Position numbers and translations under genes: made by a program. From assembly GCA_017429685.1 (NCBI GenBank), contig JAFROL010000004.1:60727-124726 (forward strand): a stretch of 64,000 bases of DNA, read 5' to 3'. This document shows, in pieces, positions 33,813 to 41,233 of the stretch. This stretch comes from Bacteroidales bacterium (GTDB lineage Bacteria; Bacteroidota; Bacteroidia; Bacteroidales; P3). Every line of letters begins with the position of its first letter. Within the stretch, counting starts at the first letter, position 1. The notes below the pieces were generated by a model. It saw nothing but the letters and a program-made list of their open reading frames with translations. It was not told the origin of the DNA and made no database searches.

Positions 33813-36767
33813 ATGCCAGAAGAACCGAAAAACATAAGACTGAACAAAGCCGCCAAAGAACTGAACGTCGGCATCCCCACCCTTGTGGAATACCTTGCAA
33901 AGAAGGGCCACCAGGTTGACGCGAATCCCAACGCAAGGCTCACACCTGAGCAGTATGCTTTGTTAGCCACCGCGTTCCAATCCGAACGGCAGGTGAAAGA
34001 AAATGCTGACCGAATCGAAATCAGCACCGGTAGCAGTGTCGTCATTGAAGCCACCAACGCCAGCAACGACGACGAAGCCCGCGACTATGGCGACGAAGTG
34101 ATTATCAAGAACTTCACCACTCCCAAAAGCAAAGAGTCCGCAAAGCCGGAGAAAGCCGCTGAAAAAGAGAAGAGCATTTCCGACGAGACATACACCGAGG
34201 CCGAAGAACAGCCTGCCCAAACCATCGAAACGGAACCCGAACCGGAACCGCTGCCCAAGTTCGAGGCACAGGTGTTGCGCAGTTCGGTGGCTGGCGCCAA
34301 GGAAGGCAAGAACGCTTTCGACGCCGAGGTGCACATTGTGGACAAGATAGACCTCGACACCCTCAACGCGCGCTTGCGTCCCGTGACGGTCAAGACCAAG
34401 AACGAGAAGAGCAAGAAAGAGAAGAAAGCAAAAGAGTCTAAAGAGACGACCGACACAACCAAAAACGCAAAGAAAAAAAGCAACGAAGGCCAGAAGGCCA
34501 AGAACACCAAACCTTCCGAACCCAAACAACCCGAACCGAAGCCTGTAGAAACCACTGTCCCTGAAAAGACAGAGGCGAAAGCCCCAGAAAAGGAAATCGA
34601 GTTCATCGAGACCCAATACCAGAAGCTTGAAGGCCCAAAGGTGGTCTCCAAGATAGACCTGTCGCAGTTCGACAAACCCAAGCCCAAACGCGACGAGGAG
34701 AAAAAGAAAAAACGCAAACGCATCAAGAAAGAGGGCGTGAAGGTCGACGAAAGCAACCCGCAGGCCGGCACCGCCGCCGACAGCAAGAACGCCGCCAAGG
34801 GCAAGGACAAGAAGAGCGAAAAGAACAAGAAAAAAACCGCCGAAAAGAAGAAACCCGAGGTGGACGACGCCGAAATCGAGAAGCAAATAAAGGAGACCCT
34901 GGCACGACTGAGCCCAATGGGCAAGTCGAAGACTTCGAAGCACAACCGCGAGAAGCGCCAGAAGGTGCACCAGCAGATAGAAGAGGAGCAGATGCGCGAG
35001 ATGGAGAGCCAGAAGACGCTGCAGGTGACGGAGTTCGTCACCGCCAACGAGCTGGCCACGATGATGAACATCCCCGTGACGCAAATCATCGCCACTTGTA
35101 TGCAGGTGGGCATCTTCGTCAGCATCAACCAGCGCCTCGACGCCGAGACGATACGCCTCATCGCCGACGAGTTTGGCTACGACATCAGCTTTGCCAGCTC
35201 GGAGGTGGTCGACACGCTGCATAAGATCGAAGAAGAGGACAACCCCGAAGACCTCGTCACCCGCAACCCCATCGTCACCGTTATGGGCCACGTGGACCAC
35301 GGTAAGACGTCGCTGCTCGACTATATCCGCAAGACCAACGTCATTGCCGGCGAGGCTGGTGGCATCACCCAGCACATCGGTGCCTACGAGGTGACCACCG
35401 CCGACGGACGCCGCATCACCTTCCTCGACACCCCTGGCCACGAAGCCTTCACGGCTATGCGTGCCCGCGGTGCCAAGATGACCGACATCGCCATCATCGT
35501 CATCGCCGCAGACGACAAGATAATGCCACAGACCGTCGAGGCCATCAACCACGCTCAGGCTGCCGGCGTTCCCATCGTCTTTGCCATCAACAAGATAGAC
35601 AAACCCGGTGCCGATCCCGACCGCATCAAGACCGAGCTGGCCAATATGAATCTGCTGGTCGAGGAATGGGGCGGCAAGTACCAGAGCCAGGACATCAGTG
35701 CCAAGAAGGGTATCGGTGTCGACGAACTGCTTGAGAAAGTGATACTTCAGGCCGACATTATGGAACTGAAGGGCAACCCCAACAAGCGCGCCAAGGGTAC
35801 CGTCATCGAGAGCTCGCTCGACAAAGGCCGCGGCTATGTGGCCAAAATTCTTGTCGAGGACGGCACAATCCGCAAGGGCGACCCCATCGTGGCCGGTGCC
35901 ATCAGCGGCCGCGTCCGCGCTATGTACAACGAACGTAACCAGGAGGTTATGTCGGCCGGTCCGTCACAGCCTGTGCTGCTGCTGGGCCTTACCGGCGCCT
36001 GCCAGGCCGGCGACACCTTCAACGTCACCGAGAACGAGAAGGAGGCCAAAGACATCGCCAACCGCCGCACGCAGCTGCAGCGCGAGCTGGGTCTGCGCAC
36101 ACAGAAGCATATGACCCTCGACGAGATTGGCCGCCGCATCGCACTAGGCAACTTCAAGGAGCTGAATATCATCGTCAAAGCCGACGTGGACGGTTCGGTT
36201 GAAGCCCTTAGCGACTCGCTGCTCAAGCTTTCGACCGACGAGGTGCAGGTCAACGTCATCCACAAAGCCGTGGGACAAATCACCGAAAACGACGTGCTGC
36301 TGGCCGAATCGAGCGACGCCATCATCATCGGCTTCCAGGTGCGCCCCTCGGTCGGAGCACGCAAGATGGCCGAAACCGAGCATATCGACATCCGCCTCTA
36401 CAGCATCATCTACGACGCCATCAACGAACTGAAAGACGCTATCGAGGGTATGCTTTCGCCCGAGAAACAGGAGAAAATCGTGGCCAACCTCGAGATCCGC
36501 GAAACCTTCAAGATCAGCAAGGTGGGCACCATCGCCGGCTGTATGTGCCTCGACGGCAAGATCAGCCGCAGCAGCAATGTGCGTGTCATCCGCGATGGCA
36601 TCGTGGTCTATACCGGCAAGCTGGCATCGCTGAAGCGCTTCAAGGACGACGTCAAAGAGGTTGTCAGCGGACAGGACTGCGGCCTTAACATCGAGAACTT
36701 CAACGACATCAAGGTCGGCGACATCGTCGAAGCCTACGAAGTCATAGAAATAAAACGCAAACTGTAA
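33813..36767 (+). CDS. infB: Translation initiation factor IF-2
   Basis: 984 residues. A short N-terminal IF2_N helical domain ([20 protein letters not shown]) is followed by a very long Lys/Glu/Pro-rich linker (about 80-390) typical of the phylum. A second IF2_N-like domain (about 405-460) follows. The G domain has [20 protein letters not shown] and NKIDKP; beta-barrel domains II-III and the fMet-tRNA-binding C-terminus (about 885-984) complete it. The start follows the AGGAGG-like run at 33801-33807, an unusually good Shine-Dalgarno for this phylum. An inverted pair of 8-bp arrays begins 4 bp after the stop. Confidence 0.97.
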   Translation: MPEEPKNIRLNKAAKELNVGIPTLVEYLAKKGHQVDANPNARLTPEQYALLATAFQSERQVKENADRIEISTGSSVVIEATNASNDDEARDYGDEVIIKNFTTPKSKESAKPEKAAEKEKSISDETYTEAEEQPAQTIETEPEPEPLPKFEAQVLRSSVAGAKEGKNAFDAEVHIVDKIDLDTLNARLRPVTVKTKNEKSKKEKKAKESKETTDTTKNAKKKSNEGQKAKNTKPSEPKQPEPKPVETTVPEKTEAKAPEKEIEFIETQYQKLEGPKVVSKIDLSQFDKPKPKRDEEKKKKRKRIKKEGVKVDESNPQAGTAADSKNAAKGKDKKSEKNKKKTAEKKKPEVDDAEIEKQIKETLARLSPMGKSKTSKHNREKRQKVHQQIEEEQMREMESQKTLQVTEFVTANELATMMNIPVTQIIATCMQVGIFVSINQRLDAETIRLIADEFGYDISFASSEVVDTLHKIEEEDNPEDLVTRNPIVTVMGHVDHGKTSLLDYIRKTNVIAGEAGGITQHIGAYEVTTADGRRITFLDTPGHEAFTAMRARGAKMTDIAIIVIAADDKIMPQTVEAINHAQAAGVPIVFAINKIDKPGADPDRIKTELANMNLLVEEWGGKYQSQDISAKKGIGVDELLEKVILQADIMELKGNPNKRAKGTVIESSLDKGRGYVAKILVEDGTIRKGDPIVAGAISGRVRAMYNERNQEVMSAGPSQPVLLLGLTGACQAGDTFNVTENEKEAKDIANRRTQLQRELGLRTQKHMTLDEIGRRIALGNFKELNIIVKADVDGSVEALSDSLLKLSTDEVQVNVIHKAVGQITENDVLLAESSDAIIIGFQVRPSVGARKMAETEHIDIRLYSIIYDAINELKDAIEGMLSPEKQEKIVANLEIRETFKISKVGTIAGCMCLDGKISRSSNVRVIRDGIVVYTGKLASLKRFKDDVKEVVSGQDCGLNIENFNDIKVGDIVEAYEVIEIKRKL

Positions 36768-36770
36768 GAA

Positions 36771-36873
36771 TGCGTTAATGTGTTAGTGTGTTAATGCGTT
36801 AGTGGCTACGCAATCCAATGAGAACAACTTTACTAACATAATAACACATTAACGCAATTACACAACAACGCAA
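36771..36873. repeat. Inverted pair of 8-bp tandem arrays
   Basis: Left arm 36771-36802: four units of TGYGTTAR. Right arm 36833-36873: about five units of the reverse complement type (CACATTAA, CGCAATTA). The arms can pair around a 30-base centre, which may also serve as a transcription stop after infB. Confidence 0.88.
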
Positions 36874-36881
36874 TATAATTG

Positions 36882-37250
36882 ATGAGGACACAAGGCATCA
36901 CATACGACAAATGCAAGGCTTTTGCCATCGAAGTAATTGCACTTTGCAACAACCTTCGAGAAAAAGGAGAGTATGTTATGTCGAAACAAATATTAAGATC
37001 AGGAACGAGTATTGGTGCCAATTATTGCGAAGCATTAGGTTCCGAAAGCCCACAGGATTTTGTCCACAAGCTGTCAATTTCGCTCAAAGAGGCTAATGAA
37101 ACCTACTTTTGGCTTGATATTCTCCATTCAAGCGGACACATTGACGCCGATCGGTTCAACGGTTTGAAAGAACAACTCGAAGAGATCTACAAGATGATGA
37201 ACTCTGCCTCAATTACAGTAAAAAAGCGCAACAATATACTAACGCAATAA
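36882..37250 (+). CDS. Four-helix-bundle protein (S23/IVP type)
   Basis: 122 residues. It has the family pattern: LRSGTSIGANYCEA, then SKQI before it and KLSISLKEANETYFWLDIL. These proteins are related to those encoded in 23S rRNA intervening sequences; function unknown. The ATG at 36882 lies 9 bp after an 8-bp array. The last codons (CTA ACG CAA) and the stop lie in, or run into, the following array, so the reading frame ends inside a repeat unit. Confidence 0.88.
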   Translation: MRTQGITYDKCKAFAIEVIALCNNLREKGEYVMSKQILRSGTSIGANYCEALGSESPQDFVHKLSISLKEANETYFWLDILHSSGHIDADRFNGLKEQLEEIYKMMNSASITVKKRNNILTQ

Positions 37251-37281
37251 CACAATAACACAATAACGCAATAACGCAATT
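37243..37281 (+). repeat. 8-bp tandem array across the stop codon of the four-helix-bundle gene
   Basis: Units CGCAATAA, CACAATAA, CACAATAA, CGCAATAA, then a partial CGCAATT. The first unit supplies the stop codon of the upstream gene; the last ends 1-2 bases before the zeta-type gene, so the array is its whole leader. Confidence 0.9.
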
Positions 37282-37282
37282 T

Positions 37283-37855
37283 ATGAACAAGAATCTCTAT
37301 ATAATAGCAGGGTGCAATGGGGCCGGCAAGACGACAGCCTCTTACACCATATTGCCTGAGATTCTTGAATGCAAGGAGTTTGTCAACGCCGACGAGATTG
37401 CCCGCGGCCTCTCCCCTTTCAACCCCAACAGCACATCGATCGAGGCGGGCAAGCTGATGTTGAAACGCATCCGCGAACTGCTGGGGCGCGACGAATCGTT
37501 CGCCATCGAGACAACGCTGGCCACGAGGTCGTACATCAACCTGGTAAGGCAGGCGCAAAGCCGAGGATACGCAGTGACTCTGCTCTTCTTCTGGCTGCGC
37601 ACACCCGAACTGGCGCTGCAGCGCATAGCCGAACGCGTGAAAAGCGGCGGACACGACATCCCCACCGCCACCGCACGGCGGCGCTACGTGTCGGGGATAA
37701 CCAATCTGTTCAACCTTTATGTTCCCGAAGTCGACTACTGGATGCTCTACGACAACAGTTCCTCGCCCCGCATCGCCGTGGCTCGCGGAGGACGCCAACT
37801 TGAAACGACCATCTACGACCAGGAAACATTTAATACCATAAAGAACTATGTCTGA
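37283..37855 (+). CDS. Zeta-toxin-family kinase
   Basis: 190 residues. P-loop at the N-terminus (AGCNGAGKTTAS), then NADEIARGLSPFNP and FAIETTLATRSYINLV, the substrate-binding features of zeta/PezT-like kinases that phosphorylate UDP-N-acetylglucosamine. A partner gene overlaps its end by 8 bp. Chromosomal members of this clade in Bacteroidota are common and their toxicity is unproven. Here the putative partner follows the kinase, the reverse of classical epsilon-zeta order. Confidence 0.85.
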   Translation: MNKNLYIIAGCNGAGKTTASYTILPEILECKEFVNADEIARGLSPFNPNSTSIEAGKLMLKRIRELLGRDESFAIETTLATRSYINLVRQAQSRGYAVTLLFFWLRTPELALQRIAERVKSGGHDIPTATARRRYVSGITNLFNLYVPEVDYWMLYDNSSSPRIAVARGGRQLETTIYDQETFNTIKNYV

Positions 37856-38030
37856 CAAAGATGCACAACTGCTGACCGAAAAGATACAGTACGGACTGGC
37901 CCTTGCCGAGCGCCGTATGTTGGAAGAAAAAGCCCTGCACGGACAAGACATCGTCGTCTGCGACAACGACGGCACCATCGAGCGCATCCCCGCAAGCGAA
38001 GCAATAAAAAAAATACCCTCCGTGCAATAA
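37848..38030 (+). CDS. Small partner protein of the zeta-type kinase
   Basis: 60 residues beginning MSDKDAQLLTEKIQYGLALA: an N-terminal amphipathic helix with ALAERRMLEEKALHG, then a short beta segment DIVVCDNDGTIERIPA. The start overlaps the kinase gene by 8 bp (ATGTCTGA), indicating coupling. I infer an antitoxin or regulatory subunit from position and size; no domain is recognised. Confidence 0.7.
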   Translation: MSDKDAQLLTEKIQYGLALAERRMLEEKALHGQDIVVCDNDGTIERIPASEAIKKIPSVQ

Positions 38031-38079
38031 TCGCCCAACAACCACGTTAAATAAATGCAAAATGCATTAGCAAATCAAA

Positions 38080-38167
38080 CACATTCACACATTAACGCAT
38101 TAACACAATAACACATTAACGCACTAACACAATAACCCATTAACGCATTAACGCAATTACGCACTCA
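38080..38167 (+). repeat. 8-bp tandem array, eleven units
   Basis: Eleven consecutive in-register units of C[ACG]CA[AC/T]TAA type, the longest such array in the window, ending 6 bp before tRNA-Arg. Each unit differs by one or two bases, so the array is old or recombines with others. Confidence 0.93.
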
Positions 38168-38173
38168 AAAACT

Positions 38174-38245
38174 GCCTCCTTAGTTCAACGGATAGAACGG
38201 AAGTTTCCTAAACTTTAAATGAGGGTTCGATTCCCCCAGGGGGTA
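38174..38245 (+). tRNA. tRNA-Arg (anticodon CCT)
   Basis: Acceptor GCCTCCT pairs with AGGGGGT (two G-U pairs). The D-arm is GTTCAACGGATAGAAC. The anticodon stem is GAAGT/ACTTT around TTCCTAA with anticodon CCT, and the T-loop is TTCGATT. CCA is not encoded. One mismatch falls in the T-stem. The AT-rich defence island begins about 200 bp downstream, but no duplicated tRNA end or integrase was seen. Confidence 0.88.
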
Positions 38246-38253
38246 CAAAAAAA

Positions 38254-38278
38254 ACACCGCCACCGCGGTGTTTTTTTT
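38254..38278 (+). terminator. Terminator after tRNA-Arg
   Basis: ACACCGC / GCGGTGT stem with a 4-base loop, followed by eight T. Confidence 0.9.
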
Positions 38279-38380
38279 CTAAAACGAAATCTTATGTATT
38301 CGATTTTAATATTGTTGCATTTGCACTATACACTCTATAATACTGATATTCATTCATTTTGAACGAACGCAACGATATAT

Positions 38381-38411
38381 TTTGTCAAATAAAAAATAAT
38401 TCGTATTTTTG
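38381..38411 (+). promoter_or_regulatory. Canonical promoter of the six-gene defence operon
   Basis: TTTG (38381-38384), exactly 19 bp, TATTTTTG (38404-38411), 31 bp before the first ATG. No other TAnnTTTG element was seen ahead of the following five genes. Confidence 0.75.
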
Positions 38412-38442
38412 CATTTGCGTGTAATATAAACAAGCCATCTCA

Positions 38443-39522
38443 ATGGACGGATTTAAAAATATCAAAATCAACAGATTCAGAGGGATCAATCATTTAGAGA
38501 TTGACGATTTCTCACGTGTAAACGTCTTTCTTGGTCAAAACAGTTCCGGTAAGAGTTCTGTGCTTGAATGTATCCTCCTGCTTATGGGTATGTCGAACCC
38601 CGACCTACCCCAAGCCATTAATGCAATTCGGTCACGTAGTTTCAGCAATTTTGCAGACTTAGGATACCTGTTTCACAACTACGACCTGAAAATGAAGCCT
38701 GATTTAGCCGCTGAATTATTCGATGAAACCAAGCGCCATCTCACATTAGAAATGACCTATATGTTCGATGAGAAATCACAGGTCAGCGAACAAAATGGTC
38801 ATATTCCAACCTCAGAAACCAAGACATTTCTAAATACACTAAAGATGGCCTTCGACATAGAATCCGGCCAGAATAAAAAAAACTATGAATGCAGCTTAAC
38901 TATCAATCCGCAAGGAATGATTTCAAACAAGAGATTGGCAGAAGGCTATCTTGAAAAGAATAGTGTAGCATTCATATCGTCGGATTTGGCGGCAGGCAAT
39001 CCCGCCAATGACTTGGTTGAACTGGCAAAACGAAAAAGAAAAGACATTGTAACAGAACGGCTCCAATATTTCGACAGCCGAATAACAACATTGGAAATAC
39101 TAAACAACGTTGCTTACATCGGATTGGACGGCATCGACCAACTGCTAACAGTCAATATGCAAGGTGATGGTCTGCAACGATACTTAAACATCGTTGCAGC
39201 GTCAGCCAACCCAGCGAACAACATTCTTTTGATTGACGAAATTGAGAACGGCCTTCATTATTCTGCTTATAAAAAACTCTGGGAAGCTATATTTGCACTT
39301 GCAGTAGGAACCAACAAACAGATCTTTGTCACCACCCATAGCAAAGAGACAATTCAAAAACTCAACCTGATGTTGACAGAGCATCAGGAATACCAGCAAG
39401 AAATGCGCTTATACACAATTGCGAATACGTTGAAAAAAGGACATCAGGCATATAAGTACACCTACGACGGTCTGTCTGGTGCTTGCGAAAATGATGTAGA
39501 ACTAAGGGGGAGGGTGTTGTAA
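38443..39522 (+). CDS. AAA/ABC-type ATPase (OLD/AriA-like)
   Basis: 359 residues. Begins with a RecF/OLD-type strand, then Walker A GQNSSGKSS (31-39). Walker B is LLIDEIENGLH with Asp265/Glu266, followed by the switch His in VTTHSKE. It has a compact ABC-ATPase head without a long coiled coil and no nuclease domain of its own. The TOPRIM-like partner begins one base before its stop is complete (TAATG). A separate ATPase plus TOPRIM gene pair is the architecture of PARIS (AriA/AriB) anti-phage systems and, in fused form, of OLD nucleases. AT-rich relative to the chromosome. Confidence 0.85.
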   Translation: MDGFKNIKINRFRGINHLEIDDFSRVNVFLGQNSSGKSSVLECILLLMGMSNPDLPQAINAIRSRSFSNFADLGYLFHNYDLKMKPDLAAELFDETKRHLTLEMTYMFDEKSQVSEQNGHIPTSETKTFLNTLKMAFDIESGQNKKNYECSLTINPQGMISNKRLAEGYLEKNSVAFISSDLAAGNPANDLVELAKRKRKDIVTERLQYFDSRITTLEILNNVAYIGLDGIDQLLTVNMQGDGLQRYLNIVAASANPANNILLIDEIENGLHYSAYKKLWEAIFALAVGTNKQIFVTTHSKETIQKLNLMLTEHQEYQQEMRLYTIANTLKKGHQAYKYTYDGLSGACENDVELRGRVL

Positions 39523-40151
39523 TGAATAGATTCCAAATAATAGTAGAAGGTACGGCCGACAAGAAGTTCTTTGAGGACTACTATCGCCACTTGTTTCACG
39601 AGAATGCGCCAGAAGGAAGCATTACCCTTCCCATAAAGGATGACAAAACCGGTGGTTACCAGAAACTGTTCAGCGAAAACGGGATAAACACTCTTAAAGA
39701 AGGTATGGACTATGGCGCGACAAATCTCGTCATTTTCGATGCCGATGACGATATTGAGGCTCGCCGCAAAGAGCTGCTGTCCATTCGAGATAACTATGGA
39801 GTCGATTTTGAACTCTTCCTCCTACCCAATAATCAAGATGCAGGCTCATCGGAAGACCTCTTAGAGCATATCATCAACCCTAACAACCAACCCATCTTCG
39901 AATGCTGGCAGCACTATGAGGACGAACTCGTGCAGCAGGAAATCCCAGGAAGGACACCGCCACCTCTCACCACTCCCGCCAAGAAAACCAAGATATATGG
40001 ATACCTTGAGGCATTACTGGAGCCGAAACAGAAAGACCTCATCAAAGAACGTAACCGCAACTACGAGAATACCCAGCACTGGAATCTGGATGCTGAATAT
40101 TTGGAGCCGTTGAAACAGTTCATTTTGCAATGTTTCAATTTTTATAAATGA
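39522..40151 (+). CDS. TOPRIM-like DUF3226 protein
   Basis: 209 residues. N-terminal IIVEGTADKKFF (Glu9) and then LVIFDADDD (Asp73, Asp75) form the TOPRIM metal-binding set seen in DUF3226/DUF4435 and OLD nucleases. PIFECWQHYED and a basic C-terminus follow. Probably a nuclease activated or restrained by the ATPase encoded just upstream. Assignment to DUF3226 and not DUF4435 is by recall of motif style. Confidence 0.8.
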   Translation: MNRFQIIVEGTADKKFFEDYYRHLFHENAPEGSITLPIKDDKTGGYQKLFSENGINTLKEGMDYGATNLVIFDADDDIEARRKELLSIRDNYGVDFELFLLPNNQDAGSSEDLLEHIINPNNQPIFECWQHYEDELVQQEIPGRTPPPLTTPAKKTKIYGYLEALLEPKQKDLIKERNRNYENTQHWNLDAEYLEPLKQFILQCFNFYK

Positions 40152-40159
40152 TTTAGAAA

Positions 40160-41233
40160 ATGCTATACGGCGTTGACATATTTTGTGGTGCGGGAGGCCT
40201 CAGCTTGGGTGCTGAAATGGCCGGTATTCAAATTGCATTTGCTGTAGAGAAAGACATAAATGCTGCGGCAACATATAGGTACAACCATAGAAATATACCC
40301 ATAATCTGTGACGATATTCACAATGTGGATCCTCTTGCTCATATCCCTCACATAAATAACGATGACCAACTGATTGTATTTGGAGGTCCACCTTGTCAAG
40401 GCTTTTCGCTGTCTAACACGATGACTCGCAATATGCAGAACCCCAACAATAGCTTATTTGAGGAGTTTGTTAGGTTTGTGTCTGCCTTACAGCCAGGATG
40501 GTTTCTATTTGAGAATGTTGAGGGTTTCTTGAGGTTTGAAAATGGACAACTCCGAGACAAAGTAAAAAAATGTTTTGAAGACTTAGGCTATACAGTTAAC
40601 GATACGCTACTTACCGCTTCAAACTATGGTGTTCCTCAACATAGAAGCCGTTTCATTATGGTGGGTAATCGGAATGGTATATTGTTCCAATTCCCAGCCC
40701 CCATCGCCAAAGTCTATACCGTTGATGATGCAATAAGTGATTTGCCGGAGCTTGACAATGGTCAACAAGAAGATACTCTACCCTATAGAATACCTTTATC
40801 AGAAGCCAGCGAGTATGCTAAACTCATGCGACATGGATCGCGAAAAGCTAAACAAAATTACGTATCACGCAATGCCGATTATGTTATTGAGCGGTACAAA
40901 TATATTAAACAAGGGCAGAACTGGCAAGCCATTCCGGAAGATTTAATGAAAAACTACAAGGATAGGAGGCAGTGTCACAGCGGAATATACAAGAGACTTG
41001 AGGCCAATAAACCATCAGTGGTAATATCGAATTATCGCAAAAACATGCTCATTCACCCATTTCAAGATAGAGGTCTTTCTGTGCGTGAGGCAGCTCGTCT
41101 TCAAAGTTTCCCGGACAATTTCATCTTTAAGGGAAGTTTAATGCATATTCAGCAGCAAATAGGCAATGCGGTTCCGCCTATGTTAGGTAACGCAATTTTT
41201 CAAAAAATACAGAATTATGTCAACCCCATTTAA
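40160..41233 (+). CDS. DNA (cytosine-5-)-methyltransferase
   Basis: 357 residues with the ordered C5-methylase motifs: I DIFCGAGGLSLGAEM, IV GGPPCQGFS with catalytic Cys79, VI FENVEGFL, VIII QHRSRFIMVG, IX with SVREAARLQSFPD and X QQIGNAVPP. The target-recognition region is short (about 230-290), so specificity cannot be read. It begins 8 bp after the TOPRIM gene and overlaps the kinase-like gene by 17 bp. No cognate restriction endonuclease of the classical type is adjacent. CATG sites begin within its 3' third. Confidence 0.95.
   Translation: MLYGVDIFCGAGGLSLGAEMAGIQIAFAVEKDINAAATYRYNHRNIPIICDDIHNVDPLAHIPHINNDDQLIVFGGPPCQGFSLSNTMTRNMQNPNNSLFEEFVRFVSALQPGWFLFENVEGFLRFENGQLRDKVKKCFEDLGYTVNDTLLTASNYGVPQHRSRFIMVGNRNGILFQFPAPIAKVYTVDDAISDLPELDNGQQEDTLPYRIPLSEASEYAKLMRHGSRKAKQNYVSRNADYVIERYKYIKQGQNWQAIPEDLMKNYKDRRQCHSGIYKRLEANKPSVVISNYRKNMLIHPFQDRGLSVREAARLQSFPDNFIFKGSLMHIQQQIGNAVPPMLGNAIFQKIQNYVNPI

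Noticed and set aside
32300-35552. Long frames antisense to nusA and infB
   Set aside because: Compositional shadows of highly conserved sense genes.
38174-38245. tRNA-Arg as integration site of a genomic island
   Set aside because: The position is suggestive, but I found no repeat of the tRNA 3' end near 50 kb and no integrase gene, so it is not claimed.
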